From Ceratorhiza oryzae-sativae (taxonomy: Eukaryota > Basidiomycota > Agaricomycetes > Cantharellales > Ceratobasidiaceae), in NCBI GenBank assembly GCA_030998015.1, contig JARWMV010000237.1, forward strand, positions 1,054,001 through 1,118,000: a stretch of 64,000 nt of DNA. Reading direction: 5' to 3'. Positions 1 to 10,989 of the stretch are shown here, in pieces. The translations under genes were made by a program, and so were the position numbers. The notes below the pieces were generated by a model that worked only from the letters and a program-made list of their open reading frames with translations, searched no databases and was not told the DNA's origin. Each line of letters opens with the position of its first letter. The stretch's first letter is position 1.

Positions 1-944
1 GCTACTGGTTGTTGGCAGAGTTGATTTGTGCTCCTCATGGGCACCCAGGTGATACCTACCATCACAGGGCAGTCACAAGCCCTCCCAAGCACCTGTTGTG
101 AACACTAGTAACTGTTTTGTGATAACAGGTATTACTAAAGAGCATTTCAGGCTCTATTGAGGGATCACAAGCCCAAGCTAATTTTGTAGAGGAGCATGGG
201 TTAGTGAACAAAATCACTGGAGGATATGCTTCTCTTCTGACAGCTGAGGAGCATAATGAATCACAAAAATCAACACTGTTGTGCCACTCTCTTCATGTGT
301 TCAATGAGTTGGGGTTTATTATCAAACAAGAGCTCCCCCTGAACCCCTTCAAGCACATTTTAGGTGCCTGAACAAGCTGTGTAGAAATATCCCCTATTCC
401 AGATGCATTGTTGGTGGCAACAAGTCAACTGACAGTGTGGACACATTGAATCACAGAGGTGGAGCCTGTGGGTGACTTGGTGACAACAACAAGGGGGGTA
501 AAGGCAATAACAACATAAGCATGTTGCACCAAAATTTGGTGTGCTGGAGTACTGGTGGTTGCTGGATTTCTTTTTGGTGAATTTTGGCAGCACAGGCACC
601 AGTGCAGATGCCAAAACGTCTCCTAAGACCTGAGTTCCTGCCCAGCACACTGCAGGATTTCAGTGTTTAAGCACTGCTGTTCCTGCATAGTTTTGGCAAA
701 ACTCCTGCATGGATTCAGCATACTTCCTGCACAGACAGACTCAGTTCTGAGTGTGAATAACATAAAATTTATCCACCTAACTGAGCCAAGACAGACAAGT
801 TAGAAATTGAGAGTGTGTGAGATAAATGAGAGATAGAAAACTTTGAGGGAAAGAGTGAATAACTTATATACCATATGGTTTGTTCCAACAAAACATCTTA
901 GAATTGATTAAATCTCAACAAATGCAAAAGATGAGGACAGATGC
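1..944. other. Unassigned repeat-like sequence left of element A
   Basis: AT-leaning sequence without a credible gene. The short open frames on the - strand (about 360-650) are rich in Cys, Leu and His and match no family I know. There is no LTR terminus, tRNA or coding pattern I can support. Base composition resembles the transposon island, not the host genes to the right, so this is probably part of another old element that element A landed beside or in. That is inference. Confidence 0.3.
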
Positions 945-2248
945 TGCTATGGATTACTAGCATTTTCTATTAGTTTAGTCTGCTCTGCCAACCTCAAGTG
1001 ATGCCTCTGTAATTAATTTGTGAAATACTTGAATTTGTATGTGCTCCAAATTGTACTATTTTCTGTTCCATTAAATAGTAAAAATTTCCCGCTTTCCAAC
1101 GCATATTTTATTAAGTTTTTACAATAAGATCTCAGAGAGATACAGAGGTTGCAATATTTCCTCTTATCAGGAGATATTGATTACAACATCGCATTGCTCA
1201 TATCTTGGCAACCGCTTATGCTATCAAAGCGATCTTATGCTCTATCAATAGCCAATCTTTGGCGGTATCTGCTGCCCGAAGATCATCGCGATCCACTGCA
1301 TCCTTGCACCGGAATGGCCCGAAGATCATTAGAATCTTACTGGACCATCAATCAAGATCTAATGACTCCAGTGAGTCAGGAGAGCCTTCCAAATTGATCC
1401 AGAAGCTTCTCTGACTCACTTTATGACTCACTGAGATGTAGCCTCCATTCATTACATGTATATACTATGATAATATGATCTACAAGCCAATAGCAGGTCT
1501 CAGATGCATCAATGCCTTTGATCCACACCCTGTCTTTACTCTCTTATCCTATACTGGGCTAGGGTGTACCCCAAGTATAGCAGTACCCTCTTTTGATGAT
1601 TGCACTGGCATGCATGTATCTATTTGGCTCTGGAATGCCCTCCTCAGGGTATAAAAGGACCTCCTCTGAGGCCCTTCCAGACCACCCACTCTTACTCAAC
1701 CCAGACTGGTTATTGGTTTCTTTTTCTCTTTCTATTTTTCTCTTGTCTGTGTGTGATTCTTATATAACTAGTACTGAGGAATAAAGTACCATATTAGTTA
1801 TATACTGTCTGATTCATTGTATCTTATATACAGAGATATAAGGATACAATATTGCCTGATTGAGCATGACATTAAGTACCAGCTATTAGAGGAAATCTAA
1901 GTACCTATAGCTGAGGAAGTACATGCATTAGGCAGCCCACCATCTATCCTATAAGCTATTGCTTAAGCCTAGTATTAAGATTAGTATCAGTTAGTCCAAG
2001 CAACTAGGGCTGAACTACATTTAAGATATTTAAGGGAACCTGACCATAGTAGTCTTGCTCTTTATACCTATAAATTAGTCAGTTTACACTGTGAAATATT
2101 AAGACTACCTTGAGTGTTACTTGATTGCATTGCAACTACTTTGAGCCTTCTTACTCTAGTCTAGGAAGTATTAAGTACAATTAGTGTATACTAACATATC
2201 TACATTTGCTTAAGCTCTAGATATCCAAGTGTACCCTGACCCATAACA
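945..2248 (+). repeat. 5' LTR of element A (1304 bp)
   Basis: Starts TGCTATGGATTACTAGCA (degraded from TGTTATGGATCACTAACA in other copies) and ends TACCCTGACCCATAACA. Four further near-full copies lie on the - strand in this window and half copies form the palindrome at 28458-29358, so the ends are well defined. A TATA box (TATAAAAG) at 1650-1657 sits in a typical promoter position with a CT-rich stretch after it, which I take as the start of the element's transcript. Confidence 0.9.
1650..1657 (+). promoter_or_regulatory. TATA box in the 5' LTR of element A
   Basis: TATAAAAG followed by a CT-rich segment. The same motif is kept at the matching place in the - strand copies (for example CTTTTATA near 16710). 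It is likely the core promoter that drives the element's genomic RNA. Confidence 0.6.
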
Positions 2249-2249
2249 T

Positions 2250-2263
2250 TGGTGAAGTGACCC
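2250..2263 (+). promoter_or_regulatory. Probable primer binding site of element A
   Basis: TGGTGAAGTGACCC begins one base after the LTR end, where a minus-strand primer site is expected; the initial TGG would pair with a tRNA CCA end. I cannot name the tRNA. I found no complement of it near the predicted RNA start of this LTR, so, unlike element B, self-priming is not indicated. Confidence 0.45.
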
Positions 2264-2325
2264 AGGTCCTTACATCAAGTAACTATCAACTAACATTGCC
2301 ATTTTTGGTCAATCTATTGCCCAAA

Positions 2326-2736
2326 ATGGAATTTCTCAATTTTGACCACTCTGTGTATAGAAATACTTTTCTTACCACAGAATACAACAACATATCTTGG
2401 GCTCTTGAGATAGATCCTGTATGGATTCAAGCCCCAAACCCTACAATTACTGTTTTAGGTTTTAGTAGTACTGGTGGTCCACCCCCACATATTACTCTGA
2501 CATTTACCTTTAGGAATTATAGGCCATATATTCCAATAAATTCAGTATCAAGTGCTCTAAGTGCTGGACTTGAATTTGAAGTCTATATTCAACATCTTCC
2601 TGATCAACCAGAACCAACAAAAGTTCAACACACATTTATTAGGTCTCTCTGGTCACCCCATACCAGCTACAGGGATACAGTTTATCAATCCATTTATCAA
2701 TTTGTAACTGAAACATATTTTGAAAATTATTCCTAA
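2326..2736 (+). CDS. Element A leader ORF, unknown protein (136 aa)
   Basis: First ATG at 2326; the frame is also open upstream to about 2257. The protein has no motif I recognise: it is rich in Asn, Pro, Thr and aromatic residues, with no signal peptide or membrane segment, and could be a small beta-rich domain. It lies between the 5' LTR and Gag and ends 34 bp before the Gag ATG in another frame. It may be a 5' leader peptide or a Gag extension separated by decay. Its uninterrupted frame within an otherwise broken element is mild support for real coding. Confidence 0.4.
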   Translation: MEFLNFDHSVYRNTFLTTEYNNISWALEIDPVWIQAPNPTITVLGFSSTGGPPPHITLTFTFRNYRPYIPINSVSSALSAGLEFEVYIQHLPDQPEPTKVQHTFIRSLWSPHTSYRDTVYQSIYQFVTETYFENYS

Positions 2737-2770
2737 GTACAAATTCATCTTGGATTGGAGAAGAACTGTT

Positions 2771-5700
2771 ATGGCCAGTACCTCAAATATGTCTGTACAT
2801 GTCCCTGGAAGTTTCTGGGACAGTACTCACCATCCATTACCACCTGAAGATTGTTATGCATCAGATTCTATGGCAGGAAGTGATGCAGGAGGCAGGCATG
2901 TACAATCAGACTATAGCTATCATTACCAAGATACTGTCAATTATGAACAATATTTACCCATCCCTCCTAGTGGATCTAGTTCATATATTGCTCATACTGC
3001 TAGAGAGCAAAGGCATCTGACTTACCAACCTGCTGCTACTAGAATGACAAACCTAACAAGGATGCATCCAGAGATAGCAGAGAGGAGAAGGTTAGTTAGA
3101 GCTGTGGGTAGGAAGATATATGAACACCCTCATCCCCATGTAATGCACATTAAATATCCATCTATTGGGTGTAGAGATTTCTTTAAAAATGTCTTACAAG
3201 AATTGGATTATTTATGTACATTTAGGCCAGAATGGACTTGGTCTGCATCTGGAGAACCTGTCATGTTCATTGACTTGAACTGGCATAGGAGTTTTAGGAC
3301 TAAGCTCTCTGCTTTTTAAGTCCCAACTGCTCCCTGTCAGGAGCAGACATCCTATACCTCACCCAGATGTTCCTGCATTCCCTGAAACAAGGAAGCATTT
3401 TGCTTTCAATAAGAAACAGCATGAAGTTGCTTGTGTATTATTTAGGGATGAAGTTGAGTGCTTCTTGGCTTACCTCTTTATTGAACACCAAGCTATGCAA
3501 GACCTTGGTAAAGGGAAGCAAAGGGAGCTCAATGAAATAATGTGGGAAAATTCTGAGAGCAGATCCAAGACTCCAGAATATGCTCCAGCCCCTCATCCTA
3601 AGCATACTATTGACTCAATTAGATCTCCTACTGGTCATCTAGAATTCAAATCTCTAGAAGTTCAGGAGGATCCATATGAGACAGTGAGTGGTGGAGAGGA
3701 GCTAGTTCAACAAGAAGAGCAGGAAGTGGAAGATATCACAAGGATAGCAGATGATTCTGCTGAGGATACTACCATGACTGCAATTCAACCTTCTGGATTT
3801 GCATCTACTTCAGCTATGGCTCCAGGAAGAAGCTTTATTGGACTTGTAACTAGCTCTCTAGCTAGACCAGAAGCCCTAGGTCCAATTACTCCTATAAAGA
3901 CTCCAAGTGAGAAGAGACTACAAGCTCTATTTACCCCAGAATCAGTTTCTCAAATAGAAGCTACTTGCATTCTGGGAGTTAGAGATCCTTCTACTTACCT
4001 GGAGAGTTACTTAGGAACTTCATTTACTCCTGTAGATAAAGATTATCCAAGATGCATAGGAGTAGGTCCTAGGCAATCTGGAAGAGTGCTAGAACCTCTA
4101 TTACCTCCTGCTCAAGTGACTGAAGCTGGTCCTTCAGTTTTACCCACCATTGCAGAAGTAAATGAGAATGATACTGATCAGGATCAAGACTCTCCCTTGG
4201 TAAATAAACCTGCTAGAGCTTGTCAATCCTTTGACAATCCTTTTAGAAAAGAACCTTTTAGGGGTTGACTTAGCAAAGGTCATGCAGTTACTATTGAGGA
4301 AGAGTCTCCACCTCATAAACAGTATGCACCACCTTCACCTCCTGTTCCAGGAATGAGTCCAATATTCCCTGAACAATTTACTAGAAGGCAAGCATCTCCT
4401 TATCCCCCTAGGGTGCCAATAACTCCCTCTAGGCCAGGGAGGGATGACACTGGGACTATTCCTCAAGGAGCTGTTCCCTTATTGTTACTCCTAGTGAAGA
4501 AGACTCTTCTGAGGAAGAAGCTAGGAGACCTAGGCATAGGAGTTCTAATAGAACTTCAGATGCTGAAGCAGGCAGGCCTACAGAAGATCATAGGGCTGAA
4601 GGTTTTAGAGAGCCTACTGGACCTTCTGTAACTATGACTGGAGACCCTTCAAAGATGCCAGTTTATAGTCCTGAAGGGAATACCTTATTAGGTTTCCAGC
4701 CATTAGTACCTCAGTCACAATTACCTGCTGATGCTAGCATACATATGCCACAAGTCTCTAGACCTACTGAAGCTGAAACATTTAGAACTCAGAGGTTCAA
4801 TCCTTATCAACCCTTTGTGATAAATCTAGGACCAGGGTTCTCTGGTCTGGCTTCTACTCCACCTAGGAGGCCACCAGGACCTCCTCCTACTGGACCTCCT
4901 GCCTCTAGTAGCAGGAATTTTGTAGGAGGAAGTTTAGGACCACCTAATCCTCCAGGAGGAGGACAGGGGCCACCTAACCCTCCAGTAGGTCCAAGCTACC
5001 CTCAACAGGGAGGAGGACTTATTCCTCATGCACCCAACACTCCTAGTCCACAAGGACCACCAGGACCACCTGGACCACCTGGACCACCTGGACCTCCAGG
5101 GCCCCCTGGAAATCCTCCTAATGGTCCTTATCCTTGGATTCAAGGCCCTCCAGGATGTCCAGGAGACCAAGGTCCCCCTGGAAGGGATGGTAGGGATGGA
5201 AGAGATGGTCCACCAGGCCTAGAAGGCCCTAGAGGAGCTGGAGGAAATGGTAACAATAATAACCAGAACAATCAACCTCATCTAGACATGAAACTCAAGC
5301 CTGAAGTGATACCAGAGTATGATGGTGATCTAGATGAATTATATGAATGGATAGACCAAATTAGTCAATATATAGCCATGGGTTTAAATGAGAACAACAG
5401 GCTCACCCTGACTATTCCATTCAGGTTTACTGGAGATGCTAAACAATGGTGGTATCAGTCCAATGAGGAACAAAGGCTTAGAATGTCTACAGATTGGAAT
5501 CAGATGAGAGCTTGCTTAATTAGTTTCTTTTGGACTCCTACTTGGATTACCAAAGCTAGGAACAAAGCTTTGGCAGCCAGGTTCAAGGATTCAGGCAACA
5601 ATAAAGAAACACCAGTTCAGTATGTACTTTGCAAAAAGAAACTGCTTGACATGGTTGAAGATTGGGATGACCTCACTATCATTGCTGAAGTGGCTAGGTC

Positions 5701-6283
5701 AGCTCCTACACAATGGAGAACTATAGTCAACCATGAGGATATTGCAGACTGGTCCACCTATGTGACTAGAATTAAGGAACAAGAAGATTTATTGCAAGAT
5801 TGGTCTTGCCACATGAACAACCAAGCTACCTATGACACAGTCAAGGAGGTGATCAAAGCTTTGAAGGCTGAAAAGCATCAGAAAAAGCATGGTCACAAAG
5901 CTAGTGCTCATGCAGTAAATTCTTCTAACTCTAAGTTCAAGTCTAAGCAGCCTGATAAATTCAAAGGCTATAAGGGGCCCTTCCCTCCAGACAATTCTAA
6001 TGTCTCAAAACATAAGAAAGGGACTCCTAAAGCTAGAGGAATGAGAGGCTGTATTCATTGTGGAAGTGTTATGCACTATGACAAGGAGTGCAAGCATAAT
6101 AAATCTAATGCTAACAATGTTGAAGTTTATTTTGCTGAAACTACTGAAGCTGAACAAACTGCTTATGCTGAATATGAAGCTGCCTGTAATGATTCTGATC
6201 CTGAACCATCTGAAACTGAGCCATCTGAAGACCAAGAAGAAGAATCTGATTCTTCTAGCTCTTCTTCTGACTCAGATTTTTAA
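2771..6283 (+). pseudogene. gag: Element A Gag with collagen-like tract and CCHC knuckle, broken
   Basis: Gag forms the particle and binds element RNA. ATG at 2771 opens a frame to a stop at 3317-3319. A one-base shift carries it on from about 3320 to a TGA at 4266-4268, the same frame continues to about 4480, and a second shift leads into a long frame that ends at 6281-6283. The last part holds a Pro/Gly region with repeated Gly-Pro-Pro and Gly-Arg-Asp triplets (about 4860-5240), a retrotransposon Gag core with the Trp-rich stretch around 5440-5560, a basic segment, a CCHC zinc knuckle with CX2CX4HX4C spacing (about 6054-6100) and a Ser/Asp/Glu-rich tail. The early frames carry acidic, Pro-rich sequence. 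I infer one original reading frame of about 1,170 codons. The 4634-6283 segment alone may still be translatable. Confidence 0.7.
6274..6283 (+). promoter_or_regulatory. Possible -1 frameshift site between Gag and Pol of element A
   Basis: Gag ends GAT TTT TAA. The frame open immediately after it, which runs into the protease, is the -1 frame, and the T run before the stop would allow a Phe-tRNA to slip back one base. It is not a perfect canonical heptamer and no downstream pseudoknot was modelled. The alternative is an indel from decay. Confidence 0.35.
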
Positions 6284-6425
6284 TTAATTCCCAGCCTTCT
6301 GAATCTAATGAGACAGAGGACTTGGGAGTAAATGCAGATGATCAGGATATACAGGCAGTACACAATTATAATGAATTAGCAAACCAAACAATGGCTACCA
6401 AATCATTTTCTATTCAATTATCTAC
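6280..6425 (+). pseudogene. Element A Pol, N-terminal fragment before element B
   Basis: Short start of the Pol frame, -1 relative to Gag, ending with codons for Gln-Leu-Ser-Thr at the insertion point of element B. After removal of B and one TCTAC copy the codons join in frame with 15354 onward, which shows that B entered an uninterrupted reading frame. Confidence 0.7.
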
Positions 6426-6801
6426 TGTCGACGATGACAAGTCAGGTGATGAGGAAAGTAGTAGGAAAAGAAAAGAACTTGTATTTGACAAGAGGTCAAG
6501 TTCTTGAGGAGTCCTCTGTGAACTTGACCCAGTTTATATACATGATATGAGCCACATCATAACACACAAGTCCTTACAGTGAGTCACAACCAATAAGAGA
6601 TAGAAGCAATAGAAGCAACTGCAGAACTGTGGAATTTCACATCAGAGTTGAAATACATCTTGGTTATCAGTCCAGAACATTCCCTGAATCACATGACACA
6701 GATATACCAAAAAAGGCAAGTATGTTTTTGAAAGGATCTCATAAAATGTAATAAATCAAGAAAATATTATAGAGTGGATATATGCATGTCAGCTCATGAC
6801 A
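6426..6801 (-). repeat. 3' LTR of element B (376 bp)
   Basis: On the - strand it begins TGTCATGAGCTGACATGC and ends in TGTCGACA-type sequence with TG...CA termini. The sense strand holds TATATAAA about 30 nt before the motif TCAAGAACTTGACCT, the predicted RNA start. It matches 14975-15348 and the solo copy at 22801-23175. The stop codon of B Pol (6789-6791) lies just inside this LTR. Confidence 0.9.
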
Positions 6802-6815
6802 CTTCCCCCCTTCAA
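6802..6815 (-). promoter_or_regulatory. Polypurine tract of element B
   Basis: On the - strand TTGAAGGGGGGAAG lies directly before the 3' LTR, the expected place and composition of the plus-strand primer of reverse transcription. Confidence 0.8.
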
Positions 6816-7152
6816 GGCATGGGGGTCATGGGGTGCCTTTGGGTGTGACCTGACATAGTCAGCCATGAGTTCTGGTGTGTTTACCAGGTCACCATAAGTT
6901 AGCCACTGTTGCTCATCATATCTGAGCCATTTGACATAGTATTCGAAGATGTTAGACCTTTTGTTGTATTGCGACTTTATGATCTGTTCTACTTCAAATT
7001 CTTCTTCTCCTTCTGGAGTCACCACAGGTGGTGGTGGGGGGGCCTGACATCCATAGGGATCATCTTTATGTTTGGTCAGGAGCAAGACATGAAATGCTGG
7101 GTGTATTTTCATGGTTACTGGCAAGTCCAGTTTGAAGGCGTGAGAGCCATGT

Positions 7153-7821
7153 TGTTGTGACCCTCTGGATGCTTCCTTGCAAAGTGCTTAAGTAGTGGCT
7201 GTGTTGACAGTTTGGTGCTATGCGGTATGTATTAAGTGTTCTAGTTACAGTGTTTGCTATGGTCTATGGTGGTTGACAAGATAAAGCAAGCTGAGGCATC
7301 CAGTCTTGCTTTATTGTTCTTATATATGCCTGTGGCTGCAGTGGCTGTGGATGTATTACCTAAGCACAATCCACAGTAGGTGCAGGTTATGTACAGTACT
7401 ATGGGTTAGGTAATTGTTTGTCTTAAGTTTGTGCAGCTCCAAATCTTATAGAGCTGCACAAGGTCCAAGGGGTAGGCACTGGGGTCATGTGATCCTGCCG
7501 TAAGCACCTAGATCACATGACAACTTGCTCCTCGCTCCAAGTAACAAGAGAGAGAAATGCTGGAGCAAGTTCAGGGTAACCACTGTAAGCACTGAGGTCA
7601 TGTGATCCTGCTATAAGTGCCAAGATCATGTGACAACTTGCTCCTCGCTCCAAGTAAAAATGGAGAGAAATGCTGGAGCAAGTTCAGGGTAACCACCATA
7701 AGCACTGGTTAAGCACTGAGGTCACGTGACCTTGTTTATGGCTTGTTCCACTTAGGAAAAATGCCATAAATCTGTAAAAATATTTGGTTATTTTGTTATG
7801 TCTGTTTGACAGGTCATAACA
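7153..7821 (-). repeat. LTR F (669 bp) inserted in element B
   Basis: TGTTGTGACC...GGTCATAACA termini with perfect TSD CATGT at 7148-7152 and 7822-7826. It splits the integrase C-terminal domain of B; the coding sense resumes across the duplication. A TATATA motif at 7321-7326 read on the - strand, with an AATAAA-like segment downstream, gives the likely orientation. It belongs to a different family from the A and B LTRs. No internal region is present, so it is a solo LTR. Confidence 0.85.
7476..7701. repeat. Tandem duplication of a 113-bp unit within LTR F
   Basis: Two adjacent copies (7476-7588 and 7589-7701), each beginning GCACTG and holding GGTCATGTGATCCTGC, then the stretch ACAACTTGCTCCTCGCTCCA and GCTGGAGCAAGTTCAGGGTA. 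A partial third start follows at 7702. The unit carries short inverted motifs (GGAGCAAG versus CTTGCTCC). By position it is in the upstream, U3-like part of the LTR, where enhancer duplications are common. Confidence 0.8.
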
Positions 7822-10800
7822 CATGTTGTGCTACCACCTTGAATGGTCCAACTCTCTTGTGGGCCAATTTCCTGGAGGCCTGTTGTGTGCATATGTTCTT
7901 GGTGTCAAGCCAGACTTTGTCTCCCACCTTGATGGCTTCTGGGGTCTGATGCTTCTGATCATAGTATTCTTTGGTTCTCTGGTTTGATAATTCCAGAGCA
8001 GCCTTGAGTTTGTCATGGCCCTTTTGAAGCCATTCTGCATGATTGTCTGCTAAGGGAAATTCTTGTTCCTCCTTGTCCCCAACTGCCAGTCTTGGATGGG
8101 AACCATAGTTTGCAAAGAACGGTGATTTGCCAGTTGAGGCATTGACACCATTGTTGTAGGTGAATTCGGCCAAAGGTAAGAGTGAGACCCAGTCGTCCTG
8201 CCAATCTGATACATAGTGTCTCAGGTACCCTTCTACTACTTGGTTAGCCCTTTCAGACTGGCCATCTGTTTGGGGGTGATATGCTGTGGAGTAAGATGGT
8301 TTTATATCCAGCCATTTGTACAGGTGCCTTAAGAATTTGGATGCAAAGTTGGGGCCACAGTCTGAAATGGTTTTTCATGGTAACCCATGAAGTTTCCATA
8401 CATAGGTTAGGAACAGGTTTGTGCAATCCATGGCACTGGCCTCTGATGGACATGGAATAAAGTGGACCATTTTTGTCAGGCAGTCAACAACTGTAAATAT
8501 AGCATTGAACCCTTCTGACAGGGGTAGCCTGGTGATCAGATCATAGGTGATTTCCTCCCAAGGTTTTTCTGGTGCTGGTATTGGGTTTAGGAGCCCTGGG
8601 GGAATCTGGTTGCTGTGCTTGTTCCTAATACAGGATTTGCAATGTGTGACATATTTGTTGACCAATTTTTTCATTGATGACCATGTATATTTGCAGTTCA
8701 ACAATTCATATGTTCTGAACTGTCCTGGGTGTCCTGCAGCTGGGTTGTCATGACAGCTTTCAATGACCAGCTTGTGAAGTTCTTTGTTATTTGGGACATA
8801 GATTCGGCCCTTGTATCGTAAAAGTCCTTTGTCCCATTCCCAATTTTTGACCTTTTCATTGTTGTCTAGGGCTTTTAGCACTTTTGACAGGTGCTCGTCC
8901 CCTGGGATGGCATCCCTAATGAGTTGTTCCATGTCATGGTCTGGTGTGATTGCTTGTAGCCATAATGATTTTAATTCCAAAAATTGGTTTTGCGCAAGCA
9001 GAGCTTGGCTCTCACCCCCCTCTTTAGGGATGTGCCTTGATAGCCTTGAGAGTATGTCTGCCTGGCCATTTTTTGCCCCTTCAACGCATAGGATCTTGAA
9101 TTCAAACCTGGACAGAAATTCCTGCCATCATGTGACTCAGCTGTTTAATGGCCAGTTTGTCTTCCAATATTCCAGATTCTTGTGGTCACAAACAATGTTT
9201 ACTGGGTATTCAGCCCCTTCTAGTAAGTGACGCCAGTGTTTGAGGGCCTTTATAATTGCCAGCATCTCCTTGTTGTAAATATCATAGTTCCTTTCTGCCA
9301 GAACCATTGCCTTGGAGTAATAGGAGATTGGGTGAAGCATCCCATCATCTCCATATTGCAGTAATACAGCACCTGTGGCATAACCTGAGGCATCTGTTTC
9401 CAGAATAAATGGTTTGCTGGGTTCTGGCAGAATTAGGAGGGGGGCTTCCTTTAACTTCTGCTTCAGCAGGTTCCACACCTGATCCCTCTCTTCTGTCCAT
9501 TCCCACTTTATGTCCTTCTTGACAAGTTCATAGAGACATTTTGTGATTTTCAAGAAGTCTTTTATGAAGTGCCTTAACCAGTTTGCAAACCCCAACCCTT
9601 CCAGGACTTCGGTTGGGTTGGTAGGGGTTGGCCATTCAACAGCTTTTTCAACCTTGGCTGGGTCTACTTTAATTCCCTGGGGAGTCACTACTATTCCCAG
9701 GTAATCAACTTTGGTGACATCAAAAACACATTTCTCCAGGGCACAGTATAGGCCAGCTTTTTGAAGATGACCCAAGACTTCTTTGACATGTTCATCATGT
9801 TCTTCTTGGTTCTTGGAAAACACTAAGATGTCGTCCATATAGATTACAACATAAATGCCCTCAATGTCTTGGAATTCTTCCTGGATCATGGCCATGAAGG
9901 TTCCTGGTGTGTTTTTTTGGCTGAATTGCATGACTAAGGGCTTGTACAGCCCATATTTGGTCTTAAAAGCAGCTTTCCATTCGTCCCCTTCCCAAATTCA
10001 TATAAGGTTGAAACCCCACTTTAGATCAAACTTGGTGAATATTTTTGCCCCACGCAGGGTTTCCACAATATTGTTGATGCGTGGGAGTGGGTACACATTG
10101 GAGACAGTCATCTCATTTAGCTGCCAGTAGTCAATGCACATGTGCAGCTTTCCATTCTTTTTCTTGACAAATATGACAGGGGATGCCATTGGTGACCTGG
10201 AGGGTCTAATATGTCCTGCTTTCAATTGGCAATCCAAGGTCTTGCACAGCTCTGCATCTTCCTTGACCCCCACACTATATATGGGGCCATGCCTTGGCTT
10301 CGCATCTGGTTTTAGGTCTATTTCCATGTCCCACTTCCTGTGGGGTGGTAGTGGCTGGACATCATCCTCTTCAGCAAATATTTTCTGGAATTCCTTGTAT
10401 TTTGCTGGAAGCAAGTCTAGGGAATCCAACTGAAGCTCCCTAGGTTCATTTGCCTGCATGTGTAGGGGCTTTGCAATGCAATGCTTCAGGCATATTGGCA
10501 AGTTGAATCTCATGTCCTTTCCATCCCAATCAATATCAGGATTATGGAATTTGAGCCATGACATGCCCAGGACTAGATCATTCTTGCCAACATTCACTAC
10601 ATAAGCACTGAGGATTTCTTGATGCTCCTGAATGCACAACTCAAAGGTGCAATAGTGGGTCACAGACCCTGAGTTGATCTCCCTTCCATTGATTACTTGT
10701 AGTTTTTTTGGTGTTTTTAGGGAGACAGTAGGAATACAATATTGTTTAACAAGATCCTCATGTATAAATACTGATGTGGCCCCTGAATCAATCATGGCCC

Positions 10801-10989
10801 ATCTGTTGAATTTTTTCATATTATATGCAGACTTGTGTTCAGGGGTTGTGTGCAGTGGGAATGCATGAAAGAAAAACTGAAGTTGTGATTGGTTTCCTAA
10901 CAACATACATTCCATTTCCATATTTTTATTTTTGTTCTGCAAACTTTGTAACATAGTGCCCAAGACCACCCCCCTGGCACAGTTTGAGC

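Larger units (their letters stand above)
6789..10969 (-). pseudogene. pol: Element B Pol: protease, RT, RNase H, integrase, chromodomain
   Basis: Reading leftward: protease with Asp-Ser-Gly-Ala-Thr (about 10,790), RT with Tyr-Met-Asp-Asp (about 9,840), RNase H with the ETDAS-type motif (about 9,400), integrase with an HHCC zinc-binding module (8,580-8,760) and catalytic D, D, E (about 8,530, 8,360 and 8,240), an integrase C-terminal domain, then a chromodomain with aromatic cage-like residues (6,850-7,030). It is interrupted by LTR F at 7153-7821. In-frame TGA stops occur at 9998-10000, 9137-9139, 9128-9130 and 8375-8377, and each fits a former CGA arginine codon. Apart from these the frame is well preserved. 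Pol is in a different frame from Gag, so expression would need frameshifting. Confidence 0.85.

Noticed and set aside
1149..1397. An 82-codon frame repeated in most A-family LTR copies (1149, 14327, 16968, 20923, 28661 and others)
   Set aside because: It begins at TTG, not ATG, has no domain, and is similar between copies because the LTRs are homologous. Arg codons change to Gln, Trp, Cys or His through CpG decay without sign of constraint.
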